Origin: G963663615 sp963663615
GTDB lineage: Bacteria; Bacteroidota; Ignavibacteria; Ignavibacteriales; Melioribacteraceae
Assembly: GCA_963663615.1 (NCBI GenBank)
Contig: OY760517.1
Span: 682,001-746,000 of the forward strand
Direction of reading: 5' to 3'
DNA: 64,000 bases
Under the pieces are notes generated by a model. It was given only the letters and a program-made list of their open reading frames with translations, was not told the DNA's origin and searched no databases. Every line of letters starts with the position of its first letter. The stretch's first letter is position 1. Positions 25,373-35,154 of the stretch are shown here, piece after piece. Both the position numbers and the translations under genes were made by a program.

Positions 25373-26218
25373 ATGAAATATTTGAAAACAGCACTGATGC
25401 TTTTATTGGCAACATTACTTTTTACAGCTTGTGATGAAGAAGAAAGTTACTATGATAATATAGCTCCAGCAGCACCTACCGGTGTTATGGTAGTATCGCG
25501 TGATGGTGAAATTGAAGTTTCGTGGGAAGCCAATGGCGAAGGCGATCTTGACGGTTACAATATTTACTGGAGCGATTCGTACAACGGTCAGTATGAACCA
25601 ATTGCCAGTACATACAATACATATTTTATAGATACCGAGGCTGGTAATGGCGAGCTATATTATTATGCTGTAACTGCTTTCGATTGCAACAACAACGAAA
25701 GTGAATTAAGTTATGATGAGGTTTACGGAGTTGCCCGTCCGGAAGGTAGAAACCAGAACTTGTTCGATTATATTGAACAACCTGATCTTGCCGGTTATGA
25801 TTTTTCTGATTATGCGGTAATACCTTTTGATGATTTGGAAACAGATATGTTTTTTGAAAATTATGAAGGGACCTATTACCTGAATGTTTGGGAAGAAAAT
25901 CAGATACAGGATATGGGGGCAACAGATAATTTATTGGAAATTGCCGAAGCACCTGCAAGTGGCTGGGTTGTTAAGGCTCATCCTGATGATAATGTTAAAT
26001 ATGTAGAGGCGGTTGCGGGTCATACTTATGTAATCAGAGTATATGATAACCATTATGCCAAAGTACGTATTACTTCAATTTTACCTGATATGATGTCATT
26101 CGACTGGACATACCAAACACGTCAGGGAGAAACATTACTTAAAGGTGCAAGCGAAATTGTACAGCGAACTGACAGATCGAAAGGTGTGGTTGTTCACAGA
26201 GATACAATGAACAAATAA
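25373..26218 (+). CDS. Lipoprotein with fibronectin type III domain
   Basis: 281 residues from the ATG at 25373, chosen over an in-frame GTG 12 bases upstream because the GGAG there is its ribosome-binding site. Lipobox LFTAC, followed by an acidic DEEES stretch. Residues 35-115 form one fibronectin type III domain: APAAPTGVMVVSRDGEIEVSW, LDGYNIYWSDSYNGQYEPI and ELYYYAVTAFDCNNNES. The rest is a second beta-rich region with no family I know (GTYYLNVWEENQIQDMG; WTYQTRQGETLLKGASEI). Probably outer-membrane anchored. Function unknown. A terminator follows. Confidence 0.8.
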   Translation: MKYLKTALMLLLATLLFTACDEEESYYDNIAPAAPTGVMVVSRDGEIEVSWEANGEGDLDGYNIYWSDSYNGQYEPIASTYNTYFIDTEAGNGELYYYAVTAFDCNNNESELSYDEVYGVARPEGRNQNLFDYIEQPDLAGYDFSDYAVIPFDDLETDMFFENYEGTYYLNVWEENQIQDMGATDNLLEIAEAPASGWVVKAHPDDNVKYVEAVAGHTYVIRVYDNHYAKVRITSILPDMMSFDWTYQTRQGETLLKGASEIVQRTDRSKGVVVHRDTMNK

Positions 26219-26242
26219 AAATAAAAAATATTTATTGTTAAT

Positions 26243-26269
26243 AGCATACCTTTACGGGTATGCTTTTTT
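26243..26269 (+). terminator. Terminator after fibronectin-domain lipoprotein
   Basis: agcatacc / ggtatgct arms with a 6-base loop followed by six T residues. Confidence 0.88.
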
Positions 26270-26315
26270 ATATCTATTTGCTTAAATTAACTTAAATATT
26301 TAATGTAGTTTTATA

Positions 26316-26738
26316 ATGAAAAAATTATTGATAATAGCACTCATAGCGGTAATATCATTTTCCTTTGCCGAATTTGATCAGTTAACTGCTCAACCCAAAA
26401 CTCCTGCGGTTATACTTAACGATGTTAAGGAAGTTTTTAAGACAGGTAAGGTTGATCAGATAAGTGATTATTTTAGCGGAAAAACTTTTCTTAGTCTTAA
26501 AGATTCGAAGAATGGGTATTATAGTAAAAACCAGACTATCAATATACTTCGAAAATTTTTTGAAATTAACCATCCCGTGAGCTTTGTATATACAAGTTTA
26601 AATGATAAAGCAGCAGCACCTTTTGCTACTGGCAAACTAAAGTTTGCACTGCAAGGAGTTATTAAAGAGAGCTACGTTTTTGTTTCCCTTAACTATTCAA
26701 ATGAAAAATGGTACGTCTCACAAATTACAATAAATTAG
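26316..26738 (+). CDS. DUF4783-like secreted protein
   Basis: 140 residues. Signal peptide MKKLLIIALIAVISFSFAEF. The mature part is short, with a cystatin/NTF2-like pattern of one long helix and several strands (VFKTGKVDQISDYFSGKTFLSL; NQTINILRKFFEINHPVSFVY; EKWYVSQITIN), which matches the DUF4783 family common in Bacteroidota. Function is unknown. It is the first gene of a long overlapping series: the histidine kinase gene begins 31 bases before its stop. Confidence 0.75.
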   Translation: MKKLLIIALIAVISFSFAEFDQLTAQPKTPAVILNDVKEVFKTGKVDQISDYFSGKTFLSLKDSKNGYYSKNQTINILRKFFEINHPVSFVYTSLNDKAAAPFATGKLKFALQGVIKESYVFVSLNYSNEKWYVSQITIN

Positions 26739-29700
26739 CCAGGTATTTTAAAGGGCAGAACAAGTTTTTTACTCTTACTGCACTCACTATTCTATTACTC
26801 GTTATCTCGGGTATTCTTGAACCAATACTCATTAAAAATGTGGAGCGTGAATGGAAAGAGAAGCGGGACAGAAAAATAACCAAAATTGTAAATGAATTTA
26901 ACTCAATAATTACGAAAAAGCAGGAAGAATTTACCAAGCGTTTCGATTTACTGGTTAATAAATATACAGATGCAGAAAGCAAACTTGAAAACTCACTTCG
27001 CTACAACGAAGTTTTTTTCGTTTTAAAGGATAATCAAAAGGTTTACTGGAATTCACTCTTTTCAAGCATACATGAAAATGCAATAAACAGAAACTACAAA
27101 GATAACAACATCTATTTTTACGATACCGGTTTACAGAGCTATTTTGCAATATATCGTAATGTAGGAGAACAGACCTATTGTTTACTTCGCATTCTTGACA
27201 AACATTATTCAATAAATAATAAGTTTTTCTCTGAAAAGGATCTGGAAAAAACCTTAACCGAAAAGTACCAAACCGAGTTTAGAATTGAATATTTTACTGG
27301 AAGTAAAGATGAGCCTGATGGCAGGTATTACTCCTTTGAGATTAAAAACCTGCAAGACAAGACAATTGGGCGTGCAATATTTCTTAAGCCACCTCGTAAA
27401 AAGGAACTTATTAATATTGTTGAATCAGTTGCTCTTTTCCAGGCTGTATTAATTGTTGCCGGATTCCTGTTCCTCTCTATTGGTCTCGCTTATGATTTCC
27501 GCAGACTCGATTCATATTTAATAAAGTTTATTCTGTTCTTCGTATTTATTGCGTTCTTCAGAATGATTCTGCATTTTGTATCAATACCCTCGGCTCTATT
27601 TGATTCAGAGCTTAATAATGTTGACTATTTCTCATCCGTATTTGCGTTTGGTCTTGTAAAGTCGCCCCTTGAGTTTCTTATATCCGTATTATTTTTACTA
27701 ATAGCTGCATTTGTTGGTTATCATTTTTTCTTGGAAAGTTTACGTACACATAAAATTAGCAGAGCTGTATCGGTGCCGGTAAAAGCCGGATACACTATAC
27801 TCCTTACCCTGATGTTTTTACTTGGCTTCAGGGGAGTTGCCGCTTCAATCAAATCAGTAGTATTCGATGCTTCACTACGCTATTTTACTGACCCATCGCT
27901 TAAGCCGGATTTTGTTATTGCTGCTATGGAGCTTGGCATATTACTTCTTGGGCTTTCACTTGTCTGGATGTCGGTGGTATTTATCGGATACTATACCAAG
28001 CTTTGGATACCAAAATTCGGGAAACGAAGTGTTCTTATTTTATTCGGATATTTACAGCTATCAGGTTATTTGTTCGATGCATTGCAAAACGAGCCACAGG
28101 CAACACCAATACTACGCATAATATTTATAACGCTAATATTTATACTGGTGTTGCTACACCTCTACAAGTCGCCCAGGATAAGCAAAAATCTTGTTTATTC
28201 GTTGTTTCTTGCCTCGGTTGTTTCAATCAGTACTCTTATCTATTATAACTCCGAACTGGAAAGAGAATCGATTAAAACTACAGCCAGGGAAATAACACGT
28301 CCAAACGAGCATTACATTGAGTTTATGGTGCGAGAAACACTGAATGAAGTTTTTTATAACGAATCGTTTGCCCGCGATATTGAGCTTAATAATAATAATG
28401 ATAAGCTAACATTCAAAACCTGGTGTAACAGCAGTTTGCAAAACGAAAGTTTTCCTGCCTATCTTGCATTGCTTGATACTACCAACAAGGTGATAGGTGA
28501 GTTTACATATAATTTTGAAGAATCGTATATGCCCGATATAGGTGGGCTTATTGAAAGCAAACCCGAGACAATAGATATATTCAGAAATTTTGTATATGAT
28601 TCCAATCTCAAAGTTATTGGGGGTGTTTCTCCGGTTAAGGAACAGGGTAATATAGTTGGGTATTTTGTTGTTGCTATTATTTATGATATCAACTCGTTTG
28701 GGTTCTATAATTTGCCCGATTTCCTTTCAGCTAAACCGGCAAATTTAGGTGCACCGGTAAATGTTGCTACGCTTAAAATATTTAATTTTCATGATGATAA
28801 GCTGGTTAAAGAGTTTAGCGATATAAAACTTACCCGGAGTGAAAAAGAAAAAATTCTTGAGTCGGACTTTACAAAGTATAATGAAAAATGGTTAAGGATG
28901 AAAATAAACAATGAAGAACATCTTGTTTATGTACTCCTTGATAAACGGGATCAGTTTACCCGCAAACTCGCTGTTGCATTAAAGCTTAAGGATACATCAT
29001 GGAGTTTGTTCGATTTCTTCAAGGTGTTCTTTATCCATACATTTTTTATTGTACTTATACTAATAGGGTATTACCTGTACGATTTTCGGAATACAAAAAA
29101 AAACTTATTAACATTCCGAACGCAATTGCTCGCTGCTTTTTTACTGATTGCAATTATACCATTGTTGTTCCTGGCAACTTACTTACGCAACCTTACCGAG
29201 GAAAAAAATAACGAAGCTATTGTTTACAAACTCAATAAACGTGCTGTAAGTGTAGAGGAGTATCTTAACCGCTATTTAATGAAAAGCTCCCTGAAGAACA
29301 AGGAGACATATAAAAAAGCCAGTCGCGATCTTAATATAAATTTTACCATATTCAGAAATGATTCACTTTATTATAGCTCCTTACAGAATTACATTAATAT
29401 TGGATTGCTTAGCGATGTTATGAACTATAAATCCGAATCCCGAATTAAAAACTCGGGAATTAAAGAGTATATAGTTAAGGAAAATATAGAGAACTATTAT
29501 CTTAACTCGCTTTACTACAAGGCAGTTATACACGGAGACGAATATATAATTAAGGTGGATGATTCGTTTAATACCATTATGCTGCCATTTGCAGGTGTTG
29601 AGGTTGATATATTTATTTTTGGCAGTTACTCGCTTGCCGTAATTTTTATTATAATTATCAGTACCATACTGGCTAACCAAATTGCTTCACCAATACGTCA

Positions 29701-30514
29701 GTTAACGTATGCTACGAAATCAGTTGCAAGTGGTGATCTCAGCCTTGAGCTAAAAATAAAATCGCGCGGGGAAATTAAAGAGCTTATTGAAGGCTTTAAT
29801 TATATGCTTAAAAAGTTAAAGCAAAACCAAAACGATATGGCTCTTCTTGAAAGGGAAGCTGCATGGAAGCAGATGGCAAGACAGGTGGCACATGAAATTA
29901 AAAATCCTCTTACACCAATGAAGCTTTCTGTGCAGCAGCTTATTGCCTCCTTTGATGATAAACCCGACAAGTTCAGGGAAATATTTGGCAAGGTTTCAAA
30001 GATGCTTATTAACCAGATTGATATTCTAACGAATATTGCATCCGAATTCCATGCGTTTGCCCGTATGCCGAAAATTAATCTTAAAACAATTAACCTTACA
30101 ACTGTTGTTAATGAAGTTGCCTACATCTTCGCACAGGAAAAAGTTAATATAACTTCTACTTCCGAAAATGTTGAAATTGAAATATTAAGCGATAAAGACC
30201 AGCTAAAACGTACATTGGTTAATTTAATTCGTAACGCAATTCAGGCATCCAGTAAAAATATTACCCTTAATGTTAGCCGGGACGCTGAACAAACATACAT
30301 CAGGGTTATTGATGATGGACATGGTATTAAGCCTGAACTGGTTGGTAAAATATTTGAGGAAAACTTTACTACCAAAACTCAGGGTATGGGACTTGGATTA
30401 AATATGGCACGCAAATTTGTTGAAAGTCTTAACGGCACAATAAGAATTGAAGAGAGTTCGGAAAAGGGTACGGTATTCCTGATTGCATTTCCAATAAGCG
30501 AAGAGTTTAAGTAA
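26708..30514 (+). CDS. Large 12-TM sensor histidine kinase, NtrY-like core
   Basis: 1268 residues. About twelve hydrophobic segments are spread over the first 980 residues, in two blocks separated by soluble domains: TM1 near residue 20, then a periplasmic region to about 235, then eight segments to about 515, another soluble region to about 770, and three more, the last at about 960. HAMP (IASPIRQLTYATKSVASGD) precedes the phosphoacceptor H-box at about 1062 (QVAHEIKNPLTPMKLS), then the N-box LVNLIRNAIQAS, G1 DDGHGI, F-box IFEENFTTK and G2 GMGLGL. No receiver domain or adjacent response regulator is seen. The ATG overlaps the preceding gene by 31 bases without a clear ribosome-binding site, so translation is probably coupled. 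Signal unknown. Confidence 0.9.
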   Translation: MVRLTNYNKLARYFKGQNKFFTLTALTILLLVISGILEPILIKNVEREWKEKRDRKITKIVNEFNSIITKKQEEFTKRFDLLVNKYTDAESKLENSLRYNEVFFVLKDNQKVYWNSLFSSIHENAINRNYKDNNIYFYDTGLQSYFAIYRNVGEQTYCLLRILDKHYSINNKFFSEKDLEKTLTEKYQTEFRIEYFTGSKDEPDGRYYSFEIKNLQDKTIGRAIFLKPPRKKELINIVESVALFQAVLIVAGFLFLSIGLAYDFRRLDSYLIKFILFFVFIAFFRMILHFVSIPSALFDSELNNVDYFSSVFAFGLVKSPLEFLISVLFLLIAAFVGYHFFLESLRTHKISRAVSVPVKAGYTILLTLMFLLGFRGVAASIKSVVFDASLRYFTDPSLKPDFVIAAMELGILLLGLSLVWMSVVFIGYYTKLWIPKFGKRSVLILFGYLQLSGYLFDALQNEPQATPILRIIFITLIFILVLLHLYKSPRISKNLVYSLFLASVVSISTLIYYNSELERESIKTTAREITRPNEHYIEFMVRETLNEVFYNESFARDIELNNNNDKLTFKTWCNSSLQNESFPAYLALLDTTNKVIGEFTYNFEESYMPDIGGLIESKPETIDIFRNFVYDSNLKVIGGVSPVKEQGNIVGYFVVAIIYDINSFGFYNLPDFLSAKPANLGAPVNVATLKIFNFHDDKLVKEFSDIKLTRSEKEKILESDFTKYNEKWLRMKINNEEHLVYVLLDKRDQFTRKLAVALKLKDTSWSLFDFFKVFFIHTFFIVLILIGYYLYDFRNTKKNLLTFRTQLLAAFLLIAIIPLLFLATYLRNLTEEKNNEAIVYKLNKRAVSVEEYLNRYLMKSSLKNKETYKKASRDLNINFTIFRNDSLYYSSLQNYINIGLLSDVMNYKSESRIKNSGIKEYIVKENIENYYLNSLYYKAVIHGDEYIIKVDDSFNTIMLPFAGVEVDIFIFGSYSLAVIFIIIISTILANQIASPIRQLTYATKSVASGDLSLELKIKSRGEIKELIEGFNYMLKKLKQNQNDMALLEREAAWKQMARQVAHEIKNPLTPMKLSVQQLIASFDDKPDKFREIFGKVSKMLINQIDILTNIASEFHAFARMPKINLKTINLTTVVNEVAYIFAQEKVNITSTSENVEIEILSDKDQLKRTLVNLIRNAIQASSKNITLNVSRDAEQTYIRVIDDGHGIKPELVGKIFEENFTTKTQGMGLGLNMARKFVESLNGTIRIEESSEKGTVFLIAFPISEEFK

Positions 30515-33500
30515 TGCCGTCACTTACCCCATATCAAAAAGCTGCTCTTGGCAGTGATTATCATATTTCGCTTACAGCCAACGCGGGCTCAGGTAAAACG
30601 TTTGTACTGGCAAGGCGTTATGTGGATATTGCTGTTCACAAGGTTACATCACTTCGTAATATTGTAGCTATTACATTTACTGAACAGGCTGCCAGCGAAC
30701 TTAATAAAAAAATTGCTCTGGAAATTAATCGTCGCATTGAAGCTGAATTGGATTACTCTCAAGTACACAGATTAAAACGAATTAGAGACCAGCTTGTTTC
30801 AGCTAATATTTCTACTATTCACAGCTTTTGCACAAATATACTTAAAGAGTTTTCACCCGAAGCCGGAATAGATGCTAATTTTATTCCTATCGAATCGGAA
30901 ACCTCAGCCGAAATACTTGAGCTTGTAATTGAAGAGGTTTTTAAGGAGTTTTTTGCTGATGATAAAAAAGCAAAATTGCTAAAATCACTCATCAGAATAT
31001 TTGGGTCAAGGAAGTTGCTTGTAGCACAGGTAACAAAGAGCGTGTACAAGGTTGGCAGGTTTAACGAGGTTTATAACAAATTTTACGAAAATCCTGATGG
31101 GTTACCTGATCGACTTGAATCAGTATTCCGGCAGCATTTTGATGAACTGCTAAATAGTAAAATGATTGAGTTAGTGCGGAATATAAAAGCATTAAACGAG
31201 GAAGTATTAAGTTCAGACCCGACTAACAAGTATGGTGTTGAGGCAAATTATTACCTCAATTCAATTAACACCCCGGAAATTGAAAATACCCTGATTCTGC
31301 TCAATAAAATAAAACCGATTGTGCTTACCGGCAAAGGTACAATCAGAGCACAGAATTATGTTAAAAAAGTAAAAGATAATGACCTTTCTATTGTTTGCAA
31401 CAGTATTGAAGATGGTTTTGATGAGTTACGCTTTTTCGATATCACTGAAAATTATAACGAATCATATACTTTGCTTGCTTCATTCGGGTTACAATTTGCT
31501 GAGTTAGTTAAAATGATAGCTGAAAGGTATGCTGATCATAAAACAAAAAATGCCCTTGTTGATTTTGATGATCTCCTGTTACTTGCCAAAAAAGTTTTGG
31601 CTTTGGATGAAGTTAAAACTTACCTTGCCGAAACTTATAACTATATAATGATTGACGAGTACCAGGATACCAACGAAATACAATACGATATTTTTATGCC
31701 GATACTTGAGGAATTGAAACGCAACAATCTTTTTGTGGTTGGCGATGAAAAGCAAAGTATTTACCGTTTCAGAGATGCAGAGCTTAAGGTATTTAACCAA
31801 ACTCGTACCGATATTAAAAATGTACAGGGTGATTCAGGCATTTTGAATTTGCCTCACAGTTTCAGGGTTGCACCTCCAATTGCACAATTTGTAAATGTAA
31901 TATTTACAAAAATATTCGAAAACCCCAATCTCGTTTTTAATGAAGTTGAATACAAGGAACTGGTTTGTGCAAGGAAGCCGGAGGATAAGGGTAGTATAGA
32001 GTTTTTGATAAATACAGGTGATGAAGAAAGCACACCTGAGGCCGAAATGGTTGCCCGCGAAATTATAAATTTGTACAAGGGAAAGAAAAAAGGTGAAGTT
32101 GAGTTTTCCGATTTTGCAGTACTTTGTCGCCGCCGTAAGGATTTTCTGGAACTTGAGGAAATATTTGAACGCGAAAATATTCCTTTTAGCATACTCGGAG
32201 GTAAAGGCTTTTACCAAAAGCAGGTTGTACTTGATGTTTATAATTACCTCTCGTTTTTGCTGAATAGAAATAATGATGCCGCTTTAGTTGGTATATTACG
32301 CTCACCATTCTTTATGCTGGATGATCCGGCAATTTACCGAATATCAAAAAGTGATGGTTATACGTTTTTCCAAAAGCTGGTTACTTATAGCGAAAAGGAA
32401 GCAGAAGTACAGGAAGTTGTTGCTCTGCTTAAGGAGCATATAAGGCTTGCCGATAGAAGCGAAAATGTTGTTCTTTTGAGAAAAATACTTACTGATACCC
32501 AATACTGGAGTATGGTTGCATCTCGCAAACAAAACTCACAGGAAATTGCAAACCTTAACAAACTGGTTAATATTGCAAGGAATTACAGTAGCGATGGTTT
32601 CAAAACTCTATACGATTTTGTTGAATTTCTTAACAGGTCAATTAACCAGCAGGAAGATGAGGGTCAGGCTGAGGTAGGTAATAATAATGATACCGTTAAA
32701 ATAATGACAATTCACCAATCCAAGGGACTTGAGTATAAAATCATATTCTTGTACGGGAGTAATGATAAAGTTTATGATGACCGGATAAAATCAAAATCTG
32801 TTGAGCTTGATAAAGATTTTGGTATTTTAACTCCGCTCCCTGAAAATGAAGACTATTTTGGTGATTATTCTTCCTCCCCATTGATAGGTTTGTATAACTA
32901 TATAAACGATAAAAAAAATATTGCCGAGTATAAACGATTACTATACGTAGCAATTACACGAGCAATTGACCATCTGTATATCTGTGGTACCTTAAGTGGA
33001 GAAAATCCGAACAAAAATTCATTCCTCCGGTTTATACATGATGCCCTTAATTTTGAGTTCGATGATACAATAATTGAATTAAACCGAAATCTTAAATTTA
33101 TGAAAGATGAAGAGGAAAATTTTGCTGTGGTCGAAATTCCGGTTGAAAATAATATACCTGTAAGACTGGATGTTGAAAAACAGTTTTCACTTGAAGAAGT
33201 AACTGATGATGCCAATAAAGCTTTTAAAGTACTTACCGAAACGATAAATGATGAGCAGCAGAATGAGATAATCTCAGCTACAAAAATCGCAACATTTCTG
33301 CAATGTCCGGTAAAATATCAGCTAACCTACGAGACGGGTTACTCGGGGTTAAGCGAGATGCTTGATATAGTTGAAAGCAAGTTACCGGCATCATTAAAAA
33401 GAGGCACTGATGAAGAGGAGGAACTACGTAACAGAAAAGACCTTATAGGCAGAGTTGTTCACAGGGTACTTGAGGAAAACCCCGGTGATATGTTCCTTCA

Positions 33501-34068
33501 GCAACGTATGTGCGAGTTAATGAATGAGGATGAGGAATACAGGCGACTTTCGGAAGATGTTAAAAACAAATTTAGCGATGAAATTAGCGAAGTTGTAAAA
33601 GCTTTTACTGATACCAAACTATTCAGGGAAATAAGCTCCTACAAAAATTTTAAGAATGAATACGAGGTTTACCACAAGGTTGATGATTTTTATTTGTATG
33701 GAATTATTGATAAGCTGGTTATTACAAAAGATCGGATACTTGTTATAGACTACAAAACCGATAGCATGACTGAGGCTAAAGTTAGAGAAAAAACCGCATT
33801 GTATCTGCCGCAGTTAAAATTTTATGCTTATATTTTGAACCGGATGTATCCGAAAAAAACAGTATCGGTACAGCTTGTGTTTGTTCGTAATCCCGAATTA
33901 AGCAAAACAATTTCGTTAAATAATGATGAAATTAGTCAGTTTGGAGAAACTATTTCGGATATTGTTAAAAAGGTTAGAGAACAAAACTTTGTTAAAAATA
34001 CCAGTCATTGCATAAAATGCCATTACGCAATAAACGGAAAATGCCCACTAATAAGGGAGGAAAATTGA
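30514..34068 (+). CDS. UvrD/AddA-like helicase with Fe-S nuclease domain
   Basis: 1184 residues. Superfamily 1 helicase: Walker A ANAGSGKT (22-29), the motif II box MIDEYQDTNE near 380, motif III VVGDEKQSIYRFRDA, and motif VI LLYVAITRAIDHLYI. The C-terminal PD-(D/E)xK nuclease has VIDYKTD near 1080. One Cys before it (LQCP, about 929) and CIKCHYAINGKC at the end (C-x2-C-x7-C) resemble the iron-sulfur staple of AddB and Cas4. It probably processes DNA double-strand breaks like RecBCD/AddAB. No second subunit gene is next to it. It starts in a TAATG overlap with the kinase gene. Confidence 0.88.
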   Translation: MPSLTPYQKAALGSDYHISLTANAGSGKTFVLARRYVDIAVHKVTSLRNIVAITFTEQAASELNKKIALEINRRIEAELDYSQVHRLKRIRDQLVSANISTIHSFCTNILKEFSPEAGIDANFIPIESETSAEILELVIEEVFKEFFADDKKAKLLKSLIRIFGSRKLLVAQVTKSVYKVGRFNEVYNKFYENPDGLPDRLESVFRQHFDELLNSKMIELVRNIKALNEEVLSSDPTNKYGVEANYYLNSINTPEIENTLILLNKIKPIVLTGKGTIRAQNYVKKVKDNDLSIVCNSIEDGFDELRFFDITENYNESYTLLASFGLQFAELVKMIAERYADHKTKNALVDFDDLLLLAKKVLALDEVKTYLAETYNYIMIDEYQDTNEIQYDIFMPILEELKRNNLFVVGDEKQSIYRFRDAELKVFNQTRTDIKNVQGDSGILNLPHSFRVAPPIAQFVNVIFTKIFENPNLVFNEVEYKELVCARKPEDKGSIEFLINTGDEESTPEAEMVAREIINLYKGKKKGEVEFSDFAVLCRRRKDFLELEEIFERENIPFSILGGKGFYQKQVVLDVYNYLSFLLNRNNDAALVGILRSPFFMLDDPAIYRISKSDGYTFFQKLVTYSEKEAEVQEVVALLKEHIRLADRSENVVLLRKILTDTQYWSMVASRKQNSQEIANLNKLVNIARNYSSDGFKTLYDFVEFLNRSINQQEDEGQAEVGNNNDTVKIMTIHQSKGLEYKIIFLYGSNDKVYDDRIKSKSVELDKDFGILTPLPENEDYFGDYSSSPLIGLYNYINDKKNIAEYKRLLYVAITRAIDHLYICGTLSGENPNKNSFLRFIHDALNFEFDDTIIELNRNLKFMKDEEENFAVVEIPVENNIPVRLDVEKQFSLEEVTDDANKAFKVLTETINDEQQNEIISATKIATFLQCPVKYQLTYETGYSGLSEMLDIVESKLPASLKRGTDEEEELRNRKDLIGRVVHRVLEENPGDMFLQQRMCELMNEDEEYRRLSEDVKNKFSDEISEVVKAFTDTKLFREISSYKNFKNEYEVYHKVDDFYLYGIIDKLVITKDRILVIDYKTDSMTEAKVREKTALYLPQLKFYAYILNRMYPKKTVSVQLVFVRNPELSKTISLNNDEISQFGETISDIVKKVREQNFVKNTSHCIKCHYAINGKCPLIREEN

Positions 34069-35132
34069 AAAAAGGATTACTCTTTTTCCTGATTATTATA
34101 GTTAGTGCCTGTACACAAAATAATATAGTTAAAGAAGAAAAAAATCTCGTGGAGTATTACGGGTATGCTGATCGTGTTCTTTATGAATTGCCACCGGAAT
34201 GGAAAAACCTGGAAAAAAGAAAAGAAGCGATTGAATATTATAAAAAATATCTTGAGGGTAAGAAGATTTTTATAGATCCCGGTCATGGTGGCGAGGATAG
34301 ACGTAATGCCTCTCCAACCGGTAAAGTTATTGAGGCTGATATCAATTTGCGGGTTGCGTTATACCTTCGCAACTATCTTGAAGATGCTGGTGCTAATGTT
34401 ATTATGCTACGAGAATCGGATAAAACAGTAGACCTTAAGGAACGCTCCGTAATTGCAAATAACAGTGGTGCGGATTTCTTCCTCAGTATCCATCATAATG
34501 CTCCCGGCTCTGATAATTACTGGACAAATTATACCTCTACATTTTATCATGCACGTCCCGAAAATTTTGAATATGAACCATGTCAGCAAGATATGGCAAA
34601 ATATATTCAGAGGGATTTGTCTTACGTAATGGATAATCCGGGTGGACTTGGCTCTTTTGATGGCACTTATTCCGATTACCTGATATATCCCGGCTCCGGA
34701 TTTTCAGTGCTAAGGGAAACAGACATTCCAGCTGTGCTTACGGAATGTTCATTCTTTACTAACCGCCTTGAGGAAATAAGGTTACAGAGTGAAGAGTTTA
34801 ATGAAATTCAGGCATGGGGAATTTTTAAGGGTTTTGGCAAATATTTCAGGGCTGGTATTCCCAAAATTGAGTTTGATCGTGAGAAAAGCACTATGCGTAA
34901 TGATACGCTTAAACTCTATTATAAACTCACAGACCAATTTGGAATAGACCCTTATTCAATCCAAACTTTTATGGATTCTACATTACATTCCAACAAGTTT
35001 ATTGAAAGTGATTCGTTGGTTAATATTAGTGTTGCAAATCCACCTAAAGGGGAACACGAAATTAGAATAATATGTAAAAACATAAATGGTAACCATTCGT
35101 TACCTTATCATAAAAAAATACTGGTTAAATAA
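34065..35132 (+). CDS. Lipoprotein N-acetylmuramoyl-L-alanine amidase
   Basis: 355 residues from a TTG at 34065 that overlaps the helicase stop by four bases (TTGA) and follows AGGGAGG. An ATG at 34041 is also in frame, but it would put eight charged residues before the signal. Signal peptide MKKGLLFFLIIIVSAC gives a lipoprotein. The Amidase_3 zinc domain follows: FIDPGHGGEDRRN, EADINLRVALYLRNYL, FFLSIHHNAPGSDN and, with the catalytic Glu, PAVLTECSFFTN. A C-terminal beta domain of about 90 residues follows. It cleaves the peptide stem from glycan strands in the periplasm. Confidence 0.92.
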   Translation: MKKGLLFFLIIIVSACTQNNIVKEEKNLVEYYGYADRVLYELPPEWKNLEKRKEAIEYYKKYLEGKKIFIDPGHGGEDRRNASPTGKVIEADINLRVALYLRNYLEDAGANVIMLRESDKTVDLKERSVIANNSGADFFLSIHHNAPGSDNYWTNYTSTFYHARPENFEYEPCQQDMAKYIQRDLSYVMDNPGGLGSFDGTYSDYLIYPGSGFSVLRETDIPAVLTECSFFTNRLEEIRLQSEEFNEIQAWGIFKGFGKYFRAGIPKIEFDREKSTMRNDTLKLYYKLTDQFGIDPYSIQTFMDSTLHSNKFIESDSLVNISVANPPKGEHEIRIICKNINGNHSLPYHKKILVK

Positions 35133-35154
35133 TTTACAGGGTTAAGAGGTTATT

